Source: Puccinellia tenuiflora (taxonomy: Eukaryota > Streptophyta > Magnoliopsida > Poales > Poaceae). From it: a stretch of 64,000 nt of DNA. A program made the position numbers and the translations under genes. Each line of letters opens with the position of its first letter. Within the stretch, counting starts at the first letter, position 1. This document shows, one piece after another, positions 46,790 to 56,666 of this stretch. The stretch covers positions 1 to 64,000 of the forward strand of contig QRDG01001978.1 of assembly GCA_012064385.1 (NCBI GenBank). Direction: 5' to 3'. Below the pieces are notes generated by a model. That model searched no databases. It worked only from the letters and a program-made list of their open reading frames with translations, and was not told the origin of the DNA.

Positions 46790-47209
46790 CTACACGCCGG
46801 TTGCTGGTGCCCGTGCCGCAAAACATCCACCGAATAGCTTGCCCAGGAATTTGCCGCAGATGTTGCTGTTGCCGGCCTTTCTGCGGTCGTTGTGCCCGGT
46901 CAGGTTTCCACACCTTCGTAGCGTGGGCCTGGCATATCCGCCGCCGACACCGGCGGCACCGCCTTTGCCACCGGCGCCCCCCGGGTAACCGCCGGCACCA
47001 CCAGGGCCGCCGTGCTGGCCGACGCCACCACGACCGCCGTCGCCGCCGCGGCCACCTTGCTTTCCGGAACGGCCACGGCCGCCATCACCTCCGCAGCCAC
47101 CTTGCTGGCCGAAGCCGCCATCTCCTCCACGGCCGTCGGCGGTGCCTTTCCGGCCGCCGATCCCTCCCGGCAGCGCCGGCCCGCCGTCCTTACCGTCCTC
47201 GCCGGCCAT
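46790..47209 (-). CDS. Glycine-rich protein, 139 aa
   Basis: I choose the ATG at 47209 (MAGEDGKDGGPALPGGIGG). A minus-strand TATA box lies about 80 nt upstream, and the 45 codons above it look like leader sequence. Residues about 8-95 are Gly-rich collagen-like repeats (GGDGGRGG, GGPGGAGG). The C-terminus is basic with cysteines (RRCGNLTGHNDRRKAGNSN, then CGKFLGKLFGGC). No signal peptide is evident. Function is unknown; such proteins are often cell-wall or RNA-associated, but the Cys/Arg tail does not settle it. The opposite-strand frame at 46783-47211 is a mirror of the GC-rich repeat. Confidence 0.6.
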   Translation of the reverse strand: MAGEDGKDGGPALPGGIGGRKGTADGRGGDGGFGQQGGCGGDGGRGRSGKQGGRGGDGGRGGVGQHGGPGGAGGYPGGAGGKGGAAGVGGGYARPTLRRCGNLTGHNDRRKAGNSNICGKFLGKLFGGCFAARAPATGV

Positions 47210-47288
47210 AAACCCTAGGTACGCTGGATCGGGTAGTGGGAGAACCAAGTTTGATGGATTTGAGGCAACGGACGGGACGGTTGCCTTG

Positions 47289-47296
47289 CTTTTATA
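47289..47296 (-). promoter_or_regulatory. TATA box for the glycine-rich gene
   Basis: On the minus strand the sequence reads TATAAAAG, about 80 nt upstream of the ATG at 47209. Confidence 0.55.
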
Positions 47297-47724
47297 TTGA
47301 TTCGGGAATCGATTTCTTCCAAACTTGGAATTGCATGCTTCCATATAATTACCGCTCCGGCCGGCCGTGATGCAGATTTGCTTCTATTCTATGGGAACCA
47401 AACTGATTTTTTTTTTGTTTGTTTCCAAAGTAATAGTACGTCGCTCCTCCCGATCTCGCGCAAAACCCAATTCCAAGCGCAACAAAGCAACGTGCGTACA
47501 CAATCGACCTCGTTGGCTAGCCCATTGCACCACGTGCAATCTCTTCCTATTTTTGGAAGAGAGGAGGGTTCGCGGCAAGAGATTAAATCTCTTAGTATTT
47601 TTTTCGGATGATACCGTCCTTGTTTCTTAAAAGAAAAGAAAAAACAGATGATAACCGTCCTTGTCCAACACGAAATCTAAATGTCCATAACTATGCCCGC
47701 CCCAAAATCTGGCGTGTATCCATC

Positions 47725-47730
47725 TATAAA
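47725..47730 (+). promoter_or_regulatory. TATA box for the intact NHL-like gene
   Basis: TATAAA in 'catctataaaaccc' lies about 95 nt upstream of the ATG at 47825, leaving a 5' UTR of about 65 nt. Confidence 0.6.
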
Positions 47731-47824
47731 ACCCAATTAATTCCATGCAATTAAGCTACTACTACATCGAAACACAAAATCGATCGATCCCGTTGGCTCC
47801 TCAAGCCCTGCTAGCTAGACGACG

Positions 47825-48373
47825 ATGGACAGTGAGGAGAGGGAGATCTGCTACTTTCTGCTGGCACTCCTCCTCCTCCCGACAGCCCTGTGGTACGGCT
47901 GGGTCTACGCCTGTGACTTGGGTCCTCATTACTCCGTCTCGATCGACTCCGTCTCCGGCCTCGACGCCGCCACGGACCTCGGCCACCGGCAGTCTCTCCA
48001 CCCGGAGTTCAACCTCACGGCGCGTGTCGCCTCGCATCGGTTTTGGGCAACCAGGTGCATCGAGCCCGGCATGTACGTCGAGGTGTCCTACCGTGGCGCC
48101 CCCCTTGCTGCTACCATGACTATGACGCACAAGATCTGCGCCGGGCCATGGAAACAAGCCGAGCTTTCCATCGTCGCCAGAGGAGACGCCGTGGTGCTGC
48201 CAGGGCCGGTGATGTATGGGCTCGCGGGAGACATGCGTAGCGGACTGGCGGCGTTCGAGGTCACGCTCCGTGGCTGGTGGGACATGGCCTTGCCGTGCGG
48301 ACCTATGCGGGTCGGTGGTAGGCGTGAGTGCGCATCCGCATCACCGTACAACATTGTTCTTTTATTTGTCTAG
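47825..48373 (+). CDS. NHL/LEA2-like membrane protein, intact (182 aa)
   Basis: This is a single-exon frame. Residues 1-30 hold a short acidic N-terminus and one hydrophobic segment (CYFLLALLLLPTALWYGWVY), probably a membrane anchor. The rest is the LEA2/NHL-type beta domain: YSVSIDSVSGLDAATDLGH, HPEFNLTARVASH, CIEPGMYVEVSYRGAPLAA, KICAGPWKQAELSIVARGD, FEVTLRGWWDMALPCG. Grass relatives are NDR1/HIN1-like proteins with roles proposed in defence and membrane signalling. It is the only intact member of the local cluster; decayed relatives lie at 43692 and 44565. The last 15 residues after the cysteine run are weakly conserved. Confidence 0.75.
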   Translation: MDSEEREICYFLLALLLLPTALWYGWVYACDLGPHYSVSIDSVSGLDAATDLGHRQSLHPEFNLTARVASHRFWATRCIEPGMYVEVSYRGAPLAATMTMTHKICAGPWKQAELSIVARGDAVVLPGPVMYGLAGDMRSGLAAFEVTLRGWWDMALPCGPMRVGGRRECASASPYNIVLLFV

Positions 48374-48390
48374 GTTTGAGTTAACCGAAA

Positions 48391-49396
48391 AGCATCTCCC
48401 GTGATGAAGTAACTTATGTTTATGAGAGTGTCTAGTTCTCAATCGATTTAGATTTAGTTAAATCTCAGTCAGTTGCACATATTTGCAAACCATGTGCAAC
48501 TCACAGACTAGCACAAATCACAACACAAATCTAACGGTTATGAAAGCGACTGAGAATTAACTTAATCTCAGTCAGTTGCACACAATTGTAAACCATATGC
48601 AACTCCCAGAGTAGTACGGATCACAACATAAAATCCAACGGTTAAGGATGCGACTGAGATTTAGTTAATTCTCAGTCGACTTAGAATTAGCAAAACCGTA
48701 TGTTTATTGGTCATACAACATGTCTTTTTGTTCGGGAAATCTAATGTCCGTATTCGTAGTGCTCCCGTGCAGCGCCTTCTTGTTGTTCTCGGAGAGTGTG
48801 CATGGATTTAGCGAATCAGCCATATGATGCTCACATTTTCAAGACTAATTGTTAGATTCAAATTTTAAAATGATTTGGTTTCTAATCCATTAATCAAATT
48901 AACAGTTGATCATCGACTACTACGTATCGCCGAGGGCTTCAAAATTATAAAATAATATATTTTTCTAATCTATTAACAAATGTTATGCAAACCCAGAAAG
49001 TGAGGATCGATGAAAGGGAAGCCAGCCTTTGAGTAACTGTGAGAACCCAAAAAGTGAGCATCTCCCGTGTTGAAGTAACTTATGTTTGTTGGTCATACAA
49101 CTTTTTTATGTTTAAGAAATCTAATGTTAGTACATGTCTGTATTCGTAGTGCTCCCATCCGGCGCCTTCTTTTTCTTATAGTGTGTATTGATTTGAAGAA
49201 TCCGCTATATGGTGTTGAAATTGTCGTAATTAATAGTTAAATTTAATCCACTTATTAAATTTATAATCCGCTATACGTGTCGCCGAGGGCTTCACAATTT
49301 TAAAATGATTTATTTTTCTAATAGATTAACCAATGTTATGCAAATCCAAAAAGTGAAAATCGATGAAAGGCCGGGAAGCCCGCCTTTGGGTGAGTG
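48391..49396. repeat. Imperfect tandem duplication downstream of NHL gene
   Basis: Unit A (48391-49056) and unit B (49057-49396) both start 'agcatctcccgtg' and share 'gtgctccc' and 'cgccgagggcttca' blocks in the same order. Unit A is longer mainly because of the MITE at 48423-48698. Unit A begins 18 bp after the NHL stop codon. Confidence 0.8.
48423..48698. mobile_element. MITE with 8-bp TSD (hAT-like)
   Basis: It is flanked by TATGTTTA (48415-48422 and 48699-48706). Unit B of the local duplication shows the site without the insert. The ends are imperfect inverted repeats rich in 'ctcagtcgact' words. The interior has two direct units of about 103 bp starting 'tctcagtcagttgcac' at 48463 and 48566. 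Confidence 0.7.
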
Positions 49397-50205
49397 CGGG
49401 TGCAAAACGTTTGGGCGAATTCATGCATTTGAAATTGATAGATCTCGATCCGTTGTCCTTGAATAATTACTCAGAAACGGAGAAGGAAATTACACATGTT
49501 GGGGCAGCTCAGATTGCAGGAGACTATAGCATACCGTGTCATTTTTTAATTTCTTGTCAGAATTTTGTTATTTTTTTCCAGGGCGCATACCGTGTCATTT
49601 CGATGCGAAATTTTACACGATGGTGTGGACCATGCTCAGGTATGTGCATGATTTTTGTCGGAATTTTTTGAAAAGTTTTCAAATTTTTTTGTGCTCCCGA
49701 AAATATCAGGAGCATGTGAGCCCGGGTTCCGAAATGAATTTCCGCTTGGTGTATCAGTATATCTGATAGTAGACAAAATTTATATTTTTTACGTAGCCCA
49801 AAATACGAAGAATTTCATATTGAAATTTTTTGCGAAATTCGAGGATACGATGTTGCCTGCAACCAAATTTATGTTTACAATTTTTTTGAAACTTTAAAAT
49901 ACTGGTTTGAATTTTTTTCAAAATAAAGCTCTATAGGTAGCCCGTGCTCGAAAACGAGTTTTTTGTGCACAAGGGTTCCTATACGATTTTTATGGAGTCA
50001 CATAGTCTGGAACTTAAAGATATTTTTTTTATCAAGTAATGAATAAAGTGCGTTGTTTGCTGTTTAAAAACAAAGGCATCCTTTTTTTTTTTTGAATTTT
50101 CCACGTATATTAGACCAACAAAGAGTAGATTACATCGATTACAAAAACAAAACTAAAAGAGACTAGCAAATCTATGAGATTTTCAAGCTCTTTCTTTTTG
50201 ATATA
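49397..50205. other. AT-rich sequence, no gene recognised
   Basis: T-runs and short hydrophobic frames (49536-49766, 49655-49897) look like decayed transposon DNA. A T-run near 50080-50092 may be a minus-strand retroposon tail. Confidence 0.4.
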
Positions 50206-50235
50206 CTAGCAAATATGCCCGTGCGTTGCTACGGT
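50206..50235 (-). mobile_element. Possible Helitron 3' terminus
   Basis: On the minus strand 'CCGTAGCAACGCACGG' can form a short hairpin and is followed about 10 nt later by CTAG then T, the Helitron 3' pattern. No matching 5' TC end or helicase was found, so this is tentative. Confidence 0.3.
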
Positions 50236-50479
50236 TCGCTAAAAATCACATGCACGAGCACATAGGTGTGACGGGGAGCACGGCCATACGGAAGCATGGT
50301 TCGCTCGAGATACCGGCCAGCACGAGGGTGGGGACTTCCAAGGCAGCATTCTCGGGGCTAAGGGTAACGGCGACGCTTTGCGAGTCAAGTTGAGATTGGC
50401 GTACGCTGATAGGACATGACACGAACACGGATTAAACTTGACATGTACTGTCCAATTCATGTTTAAATTTTCGATTTAT

Positions 50480-51375
50480 CTAATCAGAAGCAGCTTCTGA
50501 TTGTCGTATGTCGACGCGCGCGCGTGAGCCGTCGATTTTGTGTCGTACGGTGTAAAATCTGTGCGGACACGCGTTGACCTCTTTTTCCTCTCCCTCTCCT
50601 CGCATCGCTCTACACCGACAGCAGCCACGACGTCTACCGAGAGCCGCCCGTCCACCGCAGCCACCATCTCCGGCAGCAACCGCCGCCAGGGATCCAGCGC
50701 GCCGCTACCTTCCTTCCTCGCCTCCGACCGTCTTCTTCGTGGAGCAGCCCGACGAACAGGGGGCTGTAGGATCTCGCACCCTCCACGGATCCCTTTGTCG
50801 ATTTCAATTGCACACGCTGCATCCCGTGACTCCATGCCGACTCGATTCGTTTCTGGCGGCCACGACCGGCGCCAGAACCATGAGCTCAGGATTCGGCGAC
50901 GGCGGCAAACGGCCGACCTCCACTTCTCCCGTCAATCCATGGCGGCCACCGCGGCCACAGCGACGAGCCCTCTACCTCTCAGCCGGCGCCGCCATGGAAC
51001 GCGGAAAGGGAGAGCAGAAGGTCGCGTGCGAGGCCGGCGTGGTGCAGCAGCGTGCGACGGCTGCTCGCCCGGGCATGACCTCCGCCTGCGGCGCTTCATC
51101 CTGCTGCTCGCCCGGGATGGTTCCCTGACGTCTTGCTGCTTGCTGCGTGGCTGTAGCCATGTGGAGCATGCTGTTGTTGCTGAATCTGGATTGCTACTGT
51201 ATTAAGTTGTTTATACTAAATTTGTAGCGACAAACAGCTGCTATTTACAATGAATTTGTACTGGAAAATAGCTCGGCCCACGTCATATCCGATCCCCGTC
51301 GACCCACGTCGAAGCTCGGCGACCCTCCCGGCGCCGCCCATACTATCGTTGGCCACCCACCCAGCCAGTAGTGAT
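50480..51375 (+). other. GC-rich stretch of uncertain nature
   Basis: Overlapping frames on both strands (50540-51205 +, 50574-51128 +, 50476-50835 -) are rich in Ser, Arg, Ala and Pro, as expected by chance at this base composition. None has a family signature. 'aatcagaag' and 'cttctgatt' form a short inverted repeat at about 50484. It may belong to the same repeat unit as the minisatellite that follows. Confidence 0.35.
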
Positions 51376-51548
51376 TGAGTTACCCATCCAAAAGAGATAT
51401 AGTTACCAACCCTAAGCTGATGAATTTACCCCCCCCCCCCCTAGTGATGAAATTACCAACCCTAAACTGATGAAGTTACCACCCCATAGTGATAGAGTTA
51501 CCCACCCCATAGTGATGGAGTTACCAACCGTAAACTGATTAAGTTACC
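51376..51548. repeat. Minisatellite, left part
   Basis: Units of about 20 bp such as 'agtgatggagttacc' and 'aaactgatgaagttacc' alternate. The array is interrupted at 51549 by the Gypsy element and resumes at 62811. Confidence 0.85.
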
Positions 51549-52054
51549 TGTCGTGGTATTGTCGAATCTAGCCGCGGCAGGGGTGCCATCGAGCTAGGTA
51601 GAGAGAGGGGTTTTGGAGTTGGGGATTCCGGCTCCATGGACACGAGTTTACCCAGCTTCGGATCTCACGTCGGAGGCGAGATCCTACGTGCTGCTATAAT
51701 TCACTATATGGCAATATCGCCGAGTTACAGTGGATTGAGGTTGAGATTGTTCGTGCCCTTAGGCGTCCCAGGGGCCGGCTTATAAAGGCGTCCAGACCCT
51801 AGGCTTACAGGAGGAAAACTAACCGACTAATAACTGAGTCCTACTCTAACCCGGCTTGAGGCTTGCCTTGTGGGCTAAGTCTTCTGCATCGCGGGCCGGC
51901 TTCTAGAGTCTTCTCTTAGCCGGATGGGCCTCCCGTGCTTCAGCATACTGGGCCGCCCGGTAAGCCGGATTCGGCTCACCACCACTTTGGGCCACCCTGG
52001 TCTGCTGGCTTTTAATTTTATCAGCGAGGACCCCTGTTCGGCATATCCCCAACA
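51549..52054 (-). repeat. 3' LTR of Gypsy element
   Basis: This 506-bp LTR reads TGTTGGGG...CACGACA on the minus strand and is apparently identical to the 5' LTR. Inside the element at 52055-52068, a minus-strand PPT reads 'ctttccgggggctac'. Confidence 0.92.
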
Positions 52055-52388
52055 GTAGCCCCCGGAAAGCTTCAAGTACTTCAGCGGCTTGCTTCAATCT
52101 TCCGGCAATTTGCTGTCCGGGAAACTCATCGCCCGTCTTCAGTCTTGGAGCATTCCCAGAACCCTGAAACCATGTCGAACAGCTTTGTCGATTTTAACTG
52201 CGTCGGCTTACATATGCCGAAAAGCATTTGAGCGTGTAACGACACGCGTCCGCCGATTTGATGGTTGTGTCAGACCCGAACGCGTGAGTGGAGGAGCATC
52301 TTTTGAATGCGGGGGCTAACTTCCGTTTTTCCCGCGCTGGAACCGAGGCGTCGGAGAGAAGGAAACGCCACCAACGGCTTGATCCAAG

Positions 52389-52449
52389 ACACGTGGCGAG
52401 GGACCCGGCTGAGGACCGTTGCACGCATCTCAGCGCAGGGCTATAAATA
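52389..52449 (+). promoter_or_regulatory. Promoter of the opposite-strand gene
   Basis: ACACGTGGC (52389-52397, G-box/ABRE-like) lies about 45 bp upstream of TATAAATA (52442-52449). The ATG at 52549 follows by about 100 nt. The spacing is that of a plant RNA polymerase II core promoter and lies outside the LTR. Confidence 0.6.
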
Positions 52450-52548
52450 GCGGCCGCATCGTCTCCTCCGCGTTCCCCAGTTCATTCGCAACCCTAGCTC
52501 CAGATCTCATCTCACTCCCGAGCGCCATCTTCATTTCCTCCGATTTCC

Positions 52549-55000
52549 ATGGCATCCAGTGCTCCGAGCTCTCCAACGCTCGACGCAGCCGCGGCCGGTC
52601 CAACTCCGCTGATGGGAGGAGCTACTTCCATGTCCACCGCCGCCGCCACCGAGCCATTCGCCGCTACTCCTGCATCCTCACCAACTCCGGTGAGTTCTTC
52701 CGCCGCCTCGGGCCATGATACAGTGGCGTTAGCGAAAGCCGCAGCCGAAGCCGCTGCCACAATGGCTTCTACCGCTCCAACTGCTGAAGCCGCCATCGAT
52801 GAAGCAAGTGTCGGTGAGGAAGAGGAAGAGGAGGAAGCCGGCAACAAGGACGCGGCCAGCAATCCGTCCCGCAACTGGGCCTGCTTGGCCGTGGACGAGG
52901 TCGAATTGAAGGGGATGGAGACCGACGGAGCAATTGCTCCAACTTCTGAGTCGAATCCGACTTGGCGATCTGCTTGCGGTGATCCCTACCCGACTCCTAT
53001 CAGAGACGAGCGGGTACTACTCTCTTCCCACGTGGCTAGGGGATTCTCCTTGCCGCCGTCGGCTTTCATGATAGATCTCCTAGATCACTACGGCCTCCAG
53101 CTCCACAACATAACCCCGAACAGCCTGCTGTACATCTCCGGCTTTGTAGCGCTGTTCGAAGGATACTTAGGCATAAAACCTAGGTTAGACTTCTTCGAAC
53201 GCTGCTTCCTAGTCAAGAGGCAGACCGTCAACAAAGAGCTGTTGGTGGCCGGCACAATCAGCTTCAATTGCCGCCGAGACATCGACTGGTACCCTCAAGT
53301 GCCAATCGTGGATTCGGCAAAGGGATGGGTGTCTACATTCTTCTACTGCAAGGATGTGGCGACGCCAAACCGGCTGCAGGGACTCGCCCATTTCATAGAC
53401 GAAGCCGGCACGCCGCTGCCCTCCTGGAAGAAGAAGCCGTCAGGTGTGATGCCGACGGAACACGTCGCCCTCCAAGCGAGGATTGCGCAACTGACGTCCG
53501 GCTCTCCTCCCCTGACTGCGGAGGACACCATTATTTGCTGGATGAAGAGACGAATTCAGCCCCTCCAACACCGTGCTCGCCTTCTCTGCGAGTACACGGA
53601 TAATTCTGATCCTATGAGGATCAACAAGAAAGACTTGGAGCAGGGCCTCTTTGAGGCTCGCTTCAACAAGCTCATCAAAGCCCGGCCTGGAGCAGGCCGG
53701 CAATATGAAGAATCGTTGCCGATGTTTACGGCAGCCAACCCTCCCCCAAAGGTACTTTGACTTAACCAAAGTTCAATTCTTTGAGAGATTCGGGTTTACT
53801 TTTGCCGGCCTAACATGTAATATGTCAGATTCCCGGAATCACCGATGTCCGCCCTGCTGGCAAGCCATCATCCAGCAAGGCGCCCACGCGGTCCATCACC
53901 TTTTCCTCGGCTACTGCAGAAAGCCGGAAGAGGAAGGGCCAGTCGACCGCTAGCAGCGCTAAGTCGACTGAAGACGACGATGCGCTTGCTGGGCTCAATA
54001 TCCCCAGCAAGAAGTAAGTCGACTGATAACATCTCTTTCCCTTGCAGCAAAGCCGGATTTGCTAAACATCTTTTACCTATGCAGGATGAAGAAAGGCGCT
54101 CCGTTGAAAACTAAGACGGTCGCCATGAGGAAGAAAGCCTCTCCTGCCATCCCTCCATCAACTCCATCACTTCCAAAGCCGAACCCAACAGAAGAAAACC
54201 CGCGCACAATTGTGCCAGGTTCGCCTGTCGGGAGGGCCGGGGTAACTCCCCCCACACAATGGACAGAGATGACGGGGAAAGTGATTGAAACATCCTCTCC
54301 AAGGGCTGAAGCTCCGGCTAATGATGCCCCAATCTTTCCCCCAATCAAAGCCGAGGCCTTCGACGAGGAGGGACCCAATTCCCACAAGGACGCCCTCAAT
54401 GAAGTCCAGGACCGGCTTGACAAGCGCCTCGACGAATCGTTGGCTATCGACAACCAGCTTCTGAGTAAGTATCGAAAGAACTTGAACTCATTGGTTTCTG
54501 TCTTTGCCACATATAACTGAACTTCGCCTTTTGCAGCTCCGGCGGGTTATGGCAACGAGCTGACGGCGGAAAACCGGCTTGACCGGATTCTGGAGGTAGG
54601 GGAGCTTATCTCGAAGATTATCTCTTCGGGAAAAAAGCTTGTCGAGAAATTCTTTCCCGGCAACCCCGAGCCCCCTACGAACCTTGCCAGCTTAGAAGCT
54701 GATCTGGTCGAATCAGCTTCATTCTTCGATGAACGCCTTCGTTCCAGTGCTCGTGGAGGTGCCAAGACGGCCTTGGGCTTGATGATGGCACACTACCCGG
54801 AGGCGGAAGCCTGGCGTGTGGCGTCCGGCTTCCCTTTGGAAAAGGAGGATGGCACACCCTTGGACGACCAAGATCGCAAGATGATCCTTCACTCCGTCTC
54901 CGGCTACGCCAGCAAAATTGCCAACATGGTCTCTTTGACCACAATCTTCAAGGAAATGCCGTGTCCGCCAACTCCTGCTCAGTCAGATGATGACACTTAG
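52549..55000 (+). CDS. Opposite-strand extra ORF of Gypsy element (Transposase_28-like), 4 exons
   Basis: Exons at 52549-53751, 53829-54013, 54085-54464 and 54537-55000 join to 2,232 nt (743 aa). The introns are 77, 71 and 72 bp, all GT-AG with good donors (two GTAAGT). The protein has an Ala/Ser/Thr-rich N-terminus with an acidic run (EEEEEEEAG). The core is typical of the 'putative gypsy-type transposon' family: SSHVARGFSLPPSAFMIDLL, then LYISGFVALFEGYLGIKPRL, about residues 160-230. A serine/lysine-rich linker (ESRKRKGQSTASSAKS) follows, and then a mostly helical C-terminus (LDRILEVGELISKIISSGKK). Function is unknown. Extra antisense ORFs are known in the Tat lineage. The start is in good context (TCCATGGCA). 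The gene is intact while gag-pol in the same element is broken. Confidence 0.8.
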
Positions 55001-55550
55001 GCGGCGGAGAAACCTTCATGAGCCGAATTTGCTCGCTGAGCCGGCAATCCTGAAAATGTAATGGGCATGTAAAAGCCATCTAAACAATGTATATATCTAG
55101 ATATAACTTTAAGCCTTTTGCTGTATATTATTCAGCTTTAAATTTGCAAACTTGCAATTTTATGCCTCAGTTAAATCTGGCCTTGACGCCTTAGCCTTTA
55201 AGCGCCGGCAAACCTATGGCGAAGCTAACTCGCTGAGCAACAGGGTACGCAATGACCAATCTGTTTAGACTCAGAACAAGTGCCACCTTTAGGTGCCAAA
55301 ACGCTTTGAAGCAACCCGGCGCAAAAAGCTAGCAGACAAACATTAATTTGGCAAAACGTTGATTTTTCATCACCTTAAGGAGGATTCAACATGAAAGAGT
55401 TTACCAACAAAAGCAACACAGGCAATTTCGGGTAAACAGACTAACAATAAGATCATAGGGAAATAAAGGATGGTACAGATTCTCGAATTCGACATGAGAT
55501 AAACCAATTTTTATTTCATGATCACATTGACATGGTTACAATAGAATTTG
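55001..55550. other. Spacer between convergent genes of the Gypsy element
   Basis: This is the 3' flank of the opposite-strand gene and of pol, which converge here. It is AT-rich, with no frame recognised. Confidence 0.6.
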
Positions 55551-56663
55551 CTAAGTGTAAAAAGGACGTAGCTGAGCGATATTCCACGGACGTTTCGTCT
55601 CGTCTAAGTCGTCATCTACATGCCTTTTCCTCTTGCGACCTTTCTTCCTGGGATCTTTCTTTGAATCCCTTAAGTCGAGGAGATAATATGACCCGTTTTT
55701 TCAGCACTTTACTGATAACGAAAGGCCCTTCCCAAGGCGGGGATAATTTGTGCTGCCGGCTTTGCACAAGTCGCCTTCTCGAAAAGATCGATTCCGCACT
55801 CTACGGCTCTGATAGCGACGTAGATCTTGTTGATAGATGGCGGATCTTTGGAGAGCTAACTCCCTTTCTTCTTCGAGGATATCTAAGCCGTCTTTGCGTG
55901 CTTATTCTGCGTCTTCTTCGATGTAGGCTGCGACTCTAGGCGAATCGTGGATCATGTCGGATGGGAGCACCGCTTCTGCACCATATACCAGGAAGAACGG
56001 GGTGAAGCCGGTTGACCTATTTGTGGTAGTACGAATACTCCATAGGACCGCCGGCAATTCCTCAACCCAAGCGCCGGCTGCTCGATGCAAAGGAGTTTCA
56101 AGCCTCGGCTTAATACCCTGCAGAATAATGCCGTTAGTGCGCTCTACCTGTCCATTGGATTGTGGGTGTGCCACCGATGCCACATCGAGTCGGATCTTTG
56201 ATCGGCTACAGAATTTCGCTAGCTCACCGACGGCAAAGTTTGTACCATTGTCAGTGATAATGCTATGCGGTATGCCGAATCGAGTTGTAATCTCGACGAT
56301 GAACTTTGTTGCTGTAGCTCCGTCGAGTTTCTTGATGGGCTTTGCCTCCACCCACTTTGTGAATTTGTCGACCGCCACCAGCAGGTGGGTTAAGCCTCCT
56401 CTCGCCGTCTTAAAGGGTCCTACCATGTCGAGCCCCCAGACCGCGAACGGCCAAGTGATAGGGATCGTTCGGAGCTCCTGAGCCGGCAGGTGAACCTGCT
56501 TTGCGTAGCGCTGACATCCTTCACAAGTCTTGACGATGTTGATAGCATCCTCTTTAGCCGTCAGCCAAAAGAATCCGTGCCGAAACGCCTTGGCGACTAA
56601 CGCCTTTGCCGCCACGTGATGCCCACATTCGCCGGAGTGAATTTCTTCTAAGATTTGCCGTCC
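55551..56663 (-). pseudogene. Gypsy integrase, interrupted
   Basis: This is the same frame as gag and RT, preceded by a TAG. The residual zinc region has TCEGCQRYAKQ. The core triad is visible as WGLDMVGPF, ITDNGTNF and the Glu of NGQVERTNG. A TAA interrupts after AYIEEDAE (55904-55902). The C-terminal domain then continues as ARKDGLDILEEERELA and YQQDLRRYQSRRV, with at least two further shifts and a short loss around GDL. The tail RPWNIAQLRPFY ends at 55551. The product would be truncated. Confidence 0.8.
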
Positions 56664-56666
56664 TTC

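Noticed and set aside
46783..47218. Plus-strand His/Arg-rich and Ala-rich frames
   Set aside because: They are mirror frames of the minus-strand glycine-rich gene. The minus strand has a TATA box and a plausible start.
50476..51205. Long GC-rich frames as genes
   Set aside because: Frames are open on both strands with low-complexity Ser/Arg/Pro content, no splice or domain support, and the composition explains them.
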